From NCBI GenBank assembly GCA_026713105.1, contig JAPOPC010000034.1:62001-126000 (forward strand): a stretch of DNA of 64,000 nucleotides, read 5' to 3'. A program made the translations under genes and the position numbers. Shown here piece after piece: positions 17,082 through 25,105 of the stretch. How positions within the stretch are numbered: the stretch's first letter is position 1; every line of letters starts with the position of its first letter. The DNA comes from Acidimicrobiaceae bacterium (GTDB lineage: Bacteria; Actinomycetota; Acidimicrobiia; Acidimicrobiales; Poriferisodalaceae). Under the pieces are notes generated by a model. The model searched no databases, was not told the DNA's origin, and saw nothing but the letters and a program-made list of their open reading frames with translations.

Positions 17082-19625
17082 CTAGCTGATCTGTTCGAGG
17101 ATCGAGGTTTCCGACAGGCTCGATCGAATGTCAGTGTCGGCGACCGTTGGCACGTCGGGGCACCAGTGCGACATCGCCGCTTCCAGCGTCGCCTTGACGT
17201 CTGCGGCGATTGCAGGCGCGTCTGCTTCGTCGCACTCGATAACCACACTGTCGTGCACGGTTTGCACGGCATCTGCGGTCGGGTAACGGGCCAGCACCTC
17301 GCCGAGGCGTCCATATGCGTCGAGCATTACGTCGGCCACGCCGCCTTGGATCGGCGCGTTGCGGTAGGCGTTGGCCATCTGTCCGACTCTGGTGTGCAGC
17401 GCTCGCTGCAGCAGGAACTGCTGGTCGGCTTCGCCCATCAAAATGCCGACCTCATCGACCACGGCGCGACGCAGGTGCCGATGCTCCAGCACCTTTTCCA
17501 CTGCGGGTCGCAGGGCACCGGCTGCCGGCGTCGGGGGTGCGATCTCGAACCGCTGCAGCACCTGGCGCCACACCTCAGCGGGCCGAGGCTTGGCCGAAGA
17601 ACCGACCACGGCCGCGGCTTCGCCCAGCACCCAGTCCACGGAGAAGGTGAATTGCTGGCGACGGCCAGCCGGTGTCCGGGAGCTGAACGACAGCGGCGAG
17701 CCATCGGACCGCACGACCACCGGCGCCGCGAATGACAGCGCCCATGCCACCTCCGCGACGTCGACCTCTCGCAGGTCGATCTGTGGGCCCTGAGCGAATC
17801 GGCCAGCGTCGATCGCCTCTGCACGCTCCGCAGCGGCCACCGCTTCGTGGACCTCCTCGGCACTGTGATGCCGACGCTGCTGATTGCGCAGTGTCCGGCG
17901 GGCATCGTCAGTGCGCGGCCACAGGGCTCCCAAGCGCAACGACAGCGGCCAGTCGGCGTCCAGCGAGGTTGCCGCGAAGTGCCCAATGAATCGGTCACGC
18001 TCGTCGACCCATGCGGCGATCCCGGGGTATGCGGCGAGGTAGGCCTCGATCAGCGCGTCCGCCTCGCCGCGGCTGGTCGGCACGCCGGCATCAGTCAGCC
18101 CGCGAGATAGCCCCGCGCCGCGCTGCCCGTACAGGATTCCGAAGTTGATGCGTTTGGCCTTCGTGCGGAATTCCTCGTAGCGGGGCCGGTCCAGCGCAGC
18201 CAGACCCGCCGGACCGCCGAGCTGCACGCCGAACATCCGCTCAGCCGTGGCGGTGTGAATGTCGTGGCCCGCGATGAACGCTGCCCGCAGGCCCTCGTCG
18301 CTGGCCAACTGTGTGGCGAATCGCAATTCCGCCTGACTGAGGTCGGAATACACGAAGGCCCGACCGGGCGGCGCCTTCATGTAGGGCTTGAGACGTGGGG
18401 TGAAGTTCTGCGCGTTCGGATTGCGGCTGGCCAGCCGGCCCGTGTTGGTGCCCACCACCTGCAGGTACTCCGGGTGGAGCCGACCATCGGGCCACAGGTG
18501 CTCAGACATCGTGTGGCCGTAGGTGCTGAGAGTCTTGGACAGATCTCGGTACGCCAGGAGCACCGTGCAGATGTCGCCGCCGATGCCCGCGAGCACCGAC
18601 GCGCCGAGCGAGTCGGTCGGCGCCAGCGGCCGGGCGCGGCCATCGGTCTTCAGCGTCCACGCTTCGACCCGGTCGGCCGCGAAGCGATTCAGCACCTCGC
18701 GTGCCTGCAGTTCGCTGTCTGGATTCCAGTTCGGTTCGAGGCCGCCGCCGAACAGGTCGCCTTGACCGCCGCCGGTCAGCTCAGCGAGCTGTGTCAGCAC
18801 CTCGGTTCGCCGGATCGCCAGCTCGGTCAGCTCGGCCTCCCACCCCGCTGCATCGAAGGGCAAGCCCGCCCGCTCCATGCGGTCCAGAAATGGGCGGGCT
18901 GACTGCTCCAGGCGGCATACCTCCTCCAGCCCAGTCTTCTGGAGGCGCTCGCGCAGGACGTCGGATACCCACAGCGTCTCGACGGCATCCGCCGCGGCGT
19001 AGGCCACTTGGCGGTCGTTCAAGGGGCCATCGGCGCCGAATGACAACTGCGTCGTGGCCTTGCCCTCGACGCGCAGCCCCAGGTAGCGCTCGGCTGCCCA
19101 GGCCAGCCCGTGGAAGAAGCCGAACCCGGTCAAGCCCTGGTGCAGCAGGGCATCGGCTAGTTGGGCGTCCCACCAGCGCAGCGACCCGACGGCCGCTCCA
19201 GCCGCGATGGCTGGCTCCATGAGATGGGTGTCGATGACCCGATCGTCGAAGTTTGCATTCCAGGCATCCGACGCCAGATCCCGCACCCGGAGACCGTTGT
19301 GCAGTGCTGTGGCCAGTTCTGCCAGATCGTGCGTGGTGACGTCAACGACCCAAGCGCGTTCGGTGCCGTCGGGGGCACGGGTCGCCGCCGAGATCACCCG
19401 TAACTGCGGGACGTGGCCGCGTGCCGCCATACCGCGCGGCTCGTATTCGGTCTCGGTGTCGATCGCACGACCCACCGAGGCGGCCAGTGCATCGACGAAG
19501 TCGCCGAGCCCATCAGGACCCACCACGCTGACCGGCACATCGGCAGGATCCTTCGTCTGCACCGGGCGTGGATCGAGCCGTTGGGCATCGATGCTGCCGT
19601 CGGCGACATCGGCTGCGAGGTCCAC
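17082..19625 (-). CDS. DNA polymerase I-like: 3'-5' exonuclease plus polymerase, with large insertion
   Basis: 847 residues without the 5'-3' exonuclease domain. The DEDDy proofreading domain looks intact: D56-T-E58 (Exo I), NANFDD about 123-128 (Exo II), Y209-A-A-A-D213 (Exo III). Family A polymerase motifs: A, YSDLSQAELR with D428; B, R487-x3-K491-x3-F495-G-x2-Y499-G; C, VHDS with H791-D792. Phe at 495 corresponds to E. coli F762. The B-to-RNAPIQGG distance is about 262 residues versus roughly 88 in E. coli Pol I, so some 175 residues (about 555-735, including REVDVAEVAWAL) are inserted in the palm. Actinobacterial 3'-5' exo/polymerase proteins exist and are usually nearer 560-600 residues. 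Repair or replication role is inferred. Confidence 0.85.
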   Translation of the reverse strand: MDLAADVADGSIDAQRLDPRPVQTKDPADVPVSVVGPDGLGDFVDALAASVGRAIDTETEYEPRGMAARGHVPQLRVISAATRAPDGTERAWVVDVTTHDLAELATALHNGLRVRDLASDAWNANFDDRVIDTHLMEPAIAAGAAVGSLRWWDAQLADALLHQGLTGFGFFHGLAWAAERYLGLRVEGKATTQLSFGADGPLNDRQVAYAAADAVETLWVSDVLRERLQKTGLEEVCRLEQSARPFLDRMERAGLPFDAAGWEAELTELAIRRTEVLTQLAELTGGGQGDLFGGGLEPNWNPDSELQAREVLNRFAADRVEAWTLKTDGRARPLAPTDSLGASVLAGIGGDICTVLLAYRDLSKTLSTYGHTMSEHLWPDGRLHPEYLQVVGTNTGRLASRNPNAQNFTPRLKPYMKAPPGRAFVYSDLSQAELRFATQLASDEGLRAAFIAGHDIHTATAERMFGVQLGGPAGLAALDRPRYEEFRTKAKRINFGILYGQRGAGLSRGLTDAGVPTSRGEADALIEAYLAAYPGIAAWVDERDRFIGHFAATSLDADWPLSLRLGALWPRTDDARRTLRNQQRRHHSAEEVHEAVAAAERAEAIDAGRFAQGPQIDLREVDVAEVAWALSFAAPVVVRSDGSPLSFSSRTPAGRRQQFTFSVDWVLGEAAAVVGSSAKPRPAEVWRQVLQRFEIAPPTPAAGALRPAVEKVLEHRHLRRAVVDEVGILMGEADQQFLLQRALHTRVGQMANAYRNAPIQGGVADVMLDAYGRLGEVLARYPTADAVQTVHDSVVIECDEADAPAIAADVKATLEAAMSHWCPDVPTVADTDIRSSLSETSILEQIS

Positions 19626-19735
19626 GAGCGAACCCTAGGACGCACCTGTGACGCTCACCGGCCGCTCGAGACGACGTTGCGCGGCCGCTCGCCGAACCGA
19701 CCGGGACGCAACGTCCGATCAGCCCGAAGCTCGAT

Positions 19736-20821
19736 CTACGGGTACTGGATCTCGATGAAATCGTCCGGCGAGCCGTCGCCCGCTGCGGTCTCGGCCTCGA
19801 TGAGCTCGTGCAGCCGTTTCGCCACCGGTCCGACCTTGCCGCCGCCGATCGGGGCGCCGTCCCACTCCACCACCGGGAACACGTGGGTGTCGCCGCCCGA
19901 CATGATCAGCTCGGCACCGCGGCGTGCCTCTTCGGCTCGCAGCGGCCTCTGCTCCACGCTTGCCAGCAAGCCCTCGTCGCACAGCGGCCCACGGGCCAGA
20001 TCGAGCAGGCGCCGCATGGTGGTGCCATGCAGGATGCCCTCGAATGGGGGAGTGACGAACACGCCGTCGGTGCTCACGCTGCACACGTTCAGCACGCACG
20101 CCTCGGCGATGAAGCCGTCGTCGTCCACGATGATGCCGAACGTGCCGCCGCTGTCGGCAGCCTCCATGTGGGTCAGCACGTTGAGCAGGTAGTTGTTCGA
20201 CTTGATCTGGGCGAGCAGCGGCGGCTTCTGCGGCGTCTCTCGCACCGTCGCTTCGCGGAAGCCGTCCCTCATCGGATCGAAGCCCCCGGCGCCGAAGCCC
20301 ATTGGGTCGAGCACGACGCAGTAGAAGCATGGCTCCTCGCATTCGGCGGGCATGAACGAGAAGCCGCCGGGTCCGGGCGTCAGCCAATACCGCACGATGC
20401 CGTCGCGGGCGCCCGAGGCAGCGGCCGTGTCAGCCACCATCTGGATGAGCTCGTCGCGAGACCACGGGACCTGCAGGCGGGCGCCCGCTGCGCTCGCGAG
20501 CAGTCGGTCGATGTGGATACCCAGCCGGTACAGCCGGCCGTTCACCAGCGAGCAGGTGTCGAAGACGCCGTGGCCCCGGTGAACCATGTGATCGTCGAGC
20601 GGCACGGTCATGACGGTGGGATCGGTGACGACCCCGCCGAGATAGGAGCTGAACATGGCGTAACAGCCGCGCTTGCCCCGCCGCCTGGCGGCCATCCGCT
20701 CGACGGCTTCGGCGGCGCTCAGGACCCGTTGGGCCGGGCGCAGATCGGCGCCTGTCTCGTCCTGTGTGCTGGCATCGCCGTTCACGTTCTCGTCGGCAGT
20801 TGGGACCGTCCGCAGCGCCAC
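19736..20821 (-). CDS. Class IV aminotransferase (BCAT / D-amino acid transaminase-like)
   Basis: 361 residues from GTG 20821, 6 nt after a TAGTAT box. Fold-type IV PLP enzyme: DDHMVHRGHGVFDTCSLVNGRLYRLGIHIDR (N-terminal substrate/cofactor region), Schiff-base Lys in QIKSNNYL and the phosphate-binding GILHGTTMRRLL loop. Family members transaminate branched-chain or D-amino acids or act as aminodeoxychorismate lyases. The N-terminal 45 residues are polar and not part of the fold. It is divergent from pgsA. Substrate cannot be assigned from sequence reading. Confidence 0.85.
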   Translation of the reverse strand: MALRTVPTADENVNGDASTQDETGADLRPAQRVLSAAEAVERMAARRRGKRGCYAMFSSYLGGVVTDPTVMTVPLDDHMVHRGHGVFDTCSLVNGRLYRLGIHIDRLLASAAGARLQVPWSRDELIQMVADTAAASGARDGIVRYWLTPGPGGFSFMPAECEEPCFYCVVLDPMGFGAGGFDPMRDGFREATVRETPQKPPLLAQIKSNNYLLNVLTHMEAADSGGTFGIIVDDDGFIAEACVLNVCSVSTDGVFVTPPFEGILHGTTMRRLLDLARGPLCDEGLLASVEQRPLRAEEARRGAELIMSGGDTHVFPVVEWDGAPIGGGKVGPVAKRLHELIEAETAAGDGSPDDFIEIQYP

Positions 20822-20827
20822 GTGCCG

Positions 20828-20833
20828 ATACTA
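20828..20833 (-). promoter_or_regulatory. TAGTAT -10 box, leaderless aminotransferase gene
   Basis: Minus-strand TAGTAT ends 6 nt before GTG at 20821. Confidence 0.5.
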
Positions 20834-20917
20834 CGTGGACTGCCTTGCCTGGCTCCGGAAGCCACCGCAGCAATGCAGCCGAGCGGTCCTCAGCATCCCG
20901 CCCCACCCCTGCTGCCG

Positions 20918-20923
20918 TAGCCT
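20918..20923 (+). promoter_or_regulatory. TAGCCT -10 box before pgsA
   Basis: TAGCCT ends 9 nt before ATG at 20933, divergent from the box at 20828. Confidence 0.45.
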
Positions 20924-20932
20924 CGCCGGGCA

Positions 20933-21532
20933 ATGGCGGTTCCGGATGGGGAGGACGCGCCTCCGGCGTTCGGGCCGGCGGCTCTGGTCACTCCGGCCAA
21001 CCTCGTGACGGTCGCCCGCATCGCGGCCTCGCCGGTTTTCATCGTGATGATCGTGTCGTGGGGCGCACGGTGGGCAACGTTCGCCGTCGGGTTCGTGATC
21101 GCCATGACCGACTACCTCGACGGCTGGCTTGCCCGCCGTCACGGTTCGACCCGCGCCGGCGCATTCTTGGACCCGCTGGCAGACAAGGTATTCGTGCTCG
21201 GCGGGATGGCAGCGCTTGTGTGGAATGGCCAATTCCACGTGGTGCCGGTGGTCATCATCGCCGTGCGAGAGCTGGCCATTAGCGCGTACCGGTCAAGAGC
21301 CGGTCGCCGGGGCATCTCGATCCCGGCCACCAAGCTGGCCAAGTGGAAGACGTTCACCCAGCTCTGGGCCATCGGCTTCGCGGTCATGCCGCCGCTGGCG
21401 ACGAACGCCCACTGGATCGCCACGCTCACCTTGTGGGTCGCGGTGGCGCTCACGGTCTGGACCGGCTGGTCGTACCTGCGCTCGGCACGCAGCGTTGCCG
21501 CGGCCCAGCTCGGCGACGACGCAGACGGCTGA
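20933..21532 (+). CDS. pgsA: CDP-diacylglycerol-glycerol-3-phosphate 3-phosphatidyltransferase
   Basis: 199 residues with several membrane helices and the CDP-alcohol phosphotransferase motif D60-x2-D63-G64-x2-A67-R68 ... G76-x3-D80-x3-D84 in TDYLDGWLARRHGSTRAG. The spacer between R68 and G76 is seven rather than the usual eight residues. NLVTVARIAASP near the N-terminus is typical of PgsA. The enzyme condenses CDP-diacylglycerol with glycerol-3-phosphate to make phosphatidylglycerol phosphate at the membrane. The location before cinA mirrors the pgsA-cinA-recA order common in bacteria; here recA is 7 kb further on. Confidence 0.88.
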   Translation: MAVPDGEDAPPAFGPAALVTPANLVTVARIAASPVFIVMIVSWGARWATFAVGFVIAMTDYLDGWLARRHGSTRAGAFLDPLADKVFVLGGMAALVWNGQFHVVPVVIIAVRELAISAYRSRAGRRGISIPATKLAKWKTFTQLWAIGFAVMPPLATNAHWIATLTLWVAVALTVWTGWSYLRSARSVAAAQLGDDADG

Positions 21533-21557
21533 GGCCGAGCCGGTAGGCGAAGCCGTG

Positions 21558-21586
21558 GCCCGAGCGGCCCGTGAGCGCAGCGAGCA
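21558..21586 (+). repeat. Intergenic 29-nt repeat, copy 1 (pgsA-cinA)
   Basis: A sequence beginning GCCCGAGCGGCCC and ending in a GCAGCGAGCA-type tail. A second copy with three mismatches lies at 31975-32003. Both copies sit between a stop codon and the TAGNNT promoter of the next gene. Confidence 0.6.
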
Positions 21587-21613
21587 GCCAGGGTGCGCGT
21601 AGCCGGCCGCAAT

Positions 21614-21619
21614 TAGGGT
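21614..21619 (+). promoter_or_regulatory. TAGGGT -10 box, leaderless cinA
   Basis: TAGGGT ends 8 nt before GTG at 21628 and supports that start over an earlier in-frame codon. Confidence 0.5.
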
Positions 21620-21627
21620 CACGCCTT

Positions 21628-23112
21628 GTGAAGACCGAGATCGTCGCCGTAGGCACAGAACTGCTGTTGGGCCAGATTGTCGACACCAATTCGTCGTGGA
21701 TGGGCGAGCAGCTCGCCCTGGCCGGCATCGACAGCCACTACCAGACGAAGGTGGGCGACAACTGGGACCGCATCGACGCATCGTTCCGGCTGGCGCTCGA
21801 CCGCAGCGATGCCGTCATCGTGTGCGGCGGGTTGGGGCCGACCCAAGACGACATCACCCGTGAAGTGCTCGCATCGGTGATGGGTGTCGAACTGGTGCTC
21901 GATGAGCGGATCGCCGAGCGAATCCGCGCCATGTTTGCCAGCCGCAGCCGCCCGATGCCCGAGAACAATCTGCGCCAGGCCATGGTGCCCGCCGGCGCCA
22001 CGCCGATCCCGCAGCAGCCCGGCACGGCCCCCGGATTGATGGCGCCGATTCGCTGGGTGCGGGGCGTGGGCGCAGTGCCGCCGGGCGCCGAGCCTCCAGG
22101 CGGCGCTGAGGTGCTCGACCGTGTGGTCTACGTAGTGCCCGGCGTGCCCTATGAGATGCGCGAGATGCTCAATGGCACGGTGCTGGGCGACCTGCAACGT
22201 CGCGCCGGGGTGAGCGCGACGATCGAGAGCCGGGTTCTGCGGACGTGGGGCCAGAGCGAATCGGGGCTGGCCGAGATGCTGGCCGGCCGCATCGACGAGC
22301 TCGACGAGACCGGCAACCCGACGCTCGCGTTCCTGGCCAGCGGCATCGAGGGCATCAAGGTCCGCATCACTGCCAAGGGGGCCGACTCTGCTGAGGCGTG
22401 GAGTCTGATCGACGCTGAGCAGGCGGTGTTGGAACCGGTGCTGGGCGACTTGGTGTTCGCCTACGACGACGACAACATGGAAATGGCAGTTCTCGGCGAG
22501 CTCAGCCGTCTCGGGCTGACGCTGGGCGTGGCTGAGACGATCACCGGCGGGCGCATGGCGAACCGCCTGTCATCCGCCGAAGCGGCCATGCGGGCAGGCA
22601 CCGCCTTGGGCGGGGCGAAGCTGGGCGATGCTGGCTTGGCGTCGGCAGGCGACGCGGAGACGAATTCAGCAAACTCGGCGACGTCAGCTCGTTCGAGTGT
22701 TCGGACGTTCGCCGGCGGCATCGTGGCCCGCTCAGAGCACTTGGCCGAGTACCTGCTGCATGCCGGATCGTCGGAAGTGTCGCCCATGGGAGATGGCCTC
22801 GTGCCTCCGCTGGCGTCGACCGCCGGTGCCGAAGCGCTCGCACGGGCCGCTCGGCTGCGCACGGGCGCCAGCGTCGGCCTTGCGGTGACAGCAATCGAGG
22901 ACCGTGCTTCAGCAACACCCGAGCACCCATACGGCACCGCATTCCTTGCTGTGTCGATTTCGGCGCAAGCGGCACACGGCGACACGCCCGCCGTGGCGCA
23001 CCGGGACCAGGCAGACGAGATCCGCCTGCCGGGCGACCGCGAGCGGCTTGCCGACTACAGCGCCATCTCGGCGCTCAACTTGCTGCGCCTCATCCTGCAG
23101 GGTCGCCGCTAG
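21628..23112 (+). CDS. cinA: CinA-family protein with degenerate amidase domain
   Basis: 494 residues from GTG 21628 (VKTEIVAVGTELLLGQIVDTN, the canonical CinA start). The N-terminal MoCF-like domain is well kept: CGGLGPTQDDITREV and VYVVPGVPYEMREML, associated with ADP-ribose/NAD pyrophosphatase activity. The C-terminal nicotinamide-nucleotide amidase domain looks damaged: family AESCTGG reads AETITGG (T304), and GGVVAYSNEAK reads GGIVARSEHLA (Y to R368, K to A373); about 30 Ala/Ser-rich residues are inserted between. So NMN deamidation is doubtful. Leaderless start; downstream of pgsA. Confidence 0.88.
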   Translation: MKTEIVAVGTELLLGQIVDTNSSWMGEQLALAGIDSHYQTKVGDNWDRIDASFRLALDRSDAVIVCGGLGPTQDDITREVLASVMGVELVLDERIAERIRAMFASRSRPMPENNLRQAMVPAGATPIPQQPGTAPGLMAPIRWVRGVGAVPPGAEPPGGAEVLDRVVYVVPGVPYEMREMLNGTVLGDLQRRAGVSATIESRVLRTWGQSESGLAEMLAGRIDELDETGNPTLAFLASGIEGIKVRITAKGADSAEAWSLIDAEQAVLEPVLGDLVFAYDDDNMEMAVLGELSRLGLTLGVAETITGGRMANRLSSAEAAMRAGTALGGAKLGDAGLASAGDAETNSANSATSARSSVRTFAGGIVARSEHLAEYLLHAGSSEVSPMGDGLVPPLASTAGAEALARAARLRTGASVGLAVTAIEDRASATPEHPYGTAFLAVSISAQAAHGDTPAVAHRDQADEIRLPGDRERLADYSAISALNLLRLILQGRR

Positions 23113-23212
23113 TGGGCTGATCCGACAGCTCGAGTCGGGGATCAAACGGTCCCCACGCGACGACCGCTGCAGACTTACCGCGAATTCGAACTCTGGATGG
23201 CAGGCTGTCCCG

Positions 23213-24115
23213 ATGCGTTTCGGATTCTGGACGAAGAACGACCAAGAGATCTCAGCGATCATCGAGTGCTGCCAGCACGCTGAGGCAACCGGCTGGGACG
23301 GCTTGTGGTTCGCCGACCACTTCATGCCCAACGAGGAGAACGTGGACCAGCCCATTCACGAGGCCTGGTCGGTGCTGGCCGCGCTGGCAGTGGCAGTGCC
23401 CCGGGTGCGACTGGGCCCGCTGGTTGCGGGCAACACGTATCGCAATCCGGCGCTGACCGCCAAGACCGCTGCGACCATCGATCACATCTCCGGCGGCCGG
23501 GTGGTGCTCGGCATCGGTGCCGGCTGGCAGGAGAACGAGCACGAGGCCTACGGCTTCGAATTCGGGACGCTGCGCAGCCGCATGGACCGATTCGACGAAG
23601 CCGTCGAGATCATCAGCTCGCTGCTCGGCAACCACCGCACGAACCTGAACGGCGAGCACTACACGGTGGCCGAAGCGCCGCTCGACCCCAAGCCGGTGCA
23701 GTCGCCAATCCCGCTGCTCATCGGCGGCGGCGGGCGCAAACGCACGCTGCGGACCACCGCTCGCTGGGCCACGGAATGGAACTACTGGGGCATGCCCGAC
23801 GACATCGCCGATCTGTGCAGCGTGCTCAACGGGCACTGCGAGGCGATCGACCGCGACCCCGCTGAGATCAGCCGCTCCGCGTGCGCCCTGCTGTTCATCA
23901 ACGAAGACTCGGCCAAGCTCGACCGCTTCCGCGCAATGGACCTCGGTCGGGCCACCATCGTGGGCACACCCGGCGAGGTGAGCGAGGTAGTCGAGCAGTA
24001 CCGCCAGGTCGGCGTGGACGAGCTGATCATCCCCGATTTCACGTTCGGCCCGATGGACGCCAAGAAGCATTCCATGGACCTGTTCATCAACGAAGTGGCG
24101 CCCAACTTCCGCTGA
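23213..24115 (+). CDS. LLM-class F420-dependent oxidoreductase
   Basis: 300 residues from ATG 23213 (MRFGFWTKND); a longer frame begins inside cinA and is rejected. Luciferase-like barrel: WDGLWFADHFMPN, NPALTAKTAATIDHISGGRVVLGIGAGWQENEH (S-G-G-R-x-x-L-G-I-G-A-G-W, F420-type wording), PLLIGGGGRKRTLRTTARWATEWN and GTPGEVSEVVEQYRQVGVDELII. Likely reduces or oxidises an organic substrate with F420. It precedes another LLM gene by 103 nt on the same strand and may be co-transcribed. The two are only distantly similar. Confidence 0.87.
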   Translation: MRFGFWTKNDQEISAIIECCQHAEATGWDGLWFADHFMPNEENVDQPIHEAWSVLAALAVAVPRVRLGPLVAGNTYRNPALTAKTAATIDHISGGRVVLGIGAGWQENEHEAYGFEFGTLRSRMDRFDEAVEIISSLLGNHRTNLNGEHYTVAEAPLDPKPVQSPIPLLIGGGGRKRTLRTTARWATEWNYWGMPDDIADLCSVLNGHCEAIDRDPAEISRSACALLFINEDSAKLDRFRAMDLGRATIVGTPGEVSEVVEQYRQVGVDELIIPDFTFGPMDAKKHSMDLFINEVAPNFR

Positions 24116-24177
24116 GCGCCCAACTTCGGGGAGGCGCACAGCGCGAACGCCAGCCGGCGTACCCCGCACGACACCAA

Positions 24178-24208
24178 ACCACGAGCCAGACCACGAGCCA
24201 GACCACGA
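24178..24208 (+). repeat. 12-bp direct repeat, two and a half copies
   Basis: ACCACGAGCCAG is present twice in a row (24178-24189, 24190-24201), then ACCACGA. It ends just before the AAAGGA ribosome site of the LLM gene at 24219. No function assigned. Confidence 0.7.
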
Positions 24209-24218
24209 AAGGAATGCG

Positions 24219-25070
24219 ATGAAGATCGGTCTGTTCCAGATCAACATGGGGGCGCTGGGCGAAGCGGCCGGCCCCGAGGGCGCCGGGCGAATTGCCGTCG
24301 CCGCCGAGCAGGCAGGCTTCGAGTCGGTCTGGACGGGGGAGCATGTGGTGCTTCCCGATCCGCAGGCACCGCCGTCGCCGGTGCCGCCGCTGCACCCGAT
24401 GCTCGATCCCGCGGTTGCGCTCGCCTACGTTGCAGCGCTCACCAGCGAGATCAAGCTGGGCACCGGCATCATCATCGTGCCCCAGCGCAACCCGCTGGTG
24501 CTGGCCAAGGAGCTCGCCAGCGTGGATGTGCTGTCGGGGGGACGGCTGCTGTTCGGCGTGGGCGTCGGCTATCTGGGCGCCGAGTTCGAGGCGCTGGGCA
24601 TCCCCATGGAAGACCGAGCCCGCCGCACCGAGGAGTACATCGAGGCGATGCGGGCGATCTGGTCGATGGATCAGCCGGCCTACGACGGCGAGTTCGTGAG
24701 CTTCTCGAACGTGCAGGCCCGGCCTCGGCCGGTCCAGCAGCCGGGACCTCCGGTAGTGATGGGCGGCCACACCGCGCCGGCGTTCCGCCGGTCGGTCACC
24801 ATGAGCGCGGGCTGGTACGGGTTCGCGCTCGACTACGACGCCACCCAGAGCTGCATCGAGGGGCTGTCCGAAGCGGGCGCCCGCTACGACCGCCCCGCCG
24901 AGCTCGGCCGCTTGGAGATCACCGTCACACCCCGGGTGCGCCCGACACCGGAGATGGTCGAGCGCTTCGCCGAGATGGGCGTCGACCGGCTGGTGCTGCT
25001 GCCCAACGGCCAGACCGTCGACGAGATCGCCGCGTTCGTCGACCACATCGGCACCACGCTGCTGTCCTGA
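24219..25070 (+). CDS. LLM-class F420-dependent oxidoreductase
   Basis: 283 residues, ATG 24219 with AAAGGA upstream. MKIGLFQINMG start, FESVWTGEHVVLPD, NPLVLAKELASVDVLSGGRLLFGVGVGYLGAEFEALG, then PPVVMGGHTAPAFRRSVTMSAGW. This matches the TIGR03619-type F420 LLM subgroup. The PDPQAPPSPVPPLHPMLDP loop is characteristic of the subgroup's active-site lid. Cytosolic; substrate unknown. Together with the gene at 23213 it may form a two-gene redox unit. The upstream gap carries a short tandem repeat. Confidence 0.87.
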   Translation: MKIGLFQINMGALGEAAGPEGAGRIAVAAEQAGFESVWTGEHVVLPDPQAPPSPVPPLHPMLDPAVALAYVAALTSEIKLGTGIIIVPQRNPLVLAKELASVDVLSGGRLLFGVGVGYLGAEFEALGIPMEDRARRTEEYIEAMRAIWSMDQPAYDGEFVSFSNVQARPRPVQQPGPPVVMGGHTAPAFRRSVTMSAGWYGFALDYDATQSCIEGLSEAGARYDRPAELGRLEITVTPRVRPTPEMVERFAEMGVDRLVLLPNGQTVDEIAAFVDHIGTTLLS

Positions 25071-25105
25071 GGTCTTGGCATCGTCGTCGCTGACGCGACG
25101 TCGGC

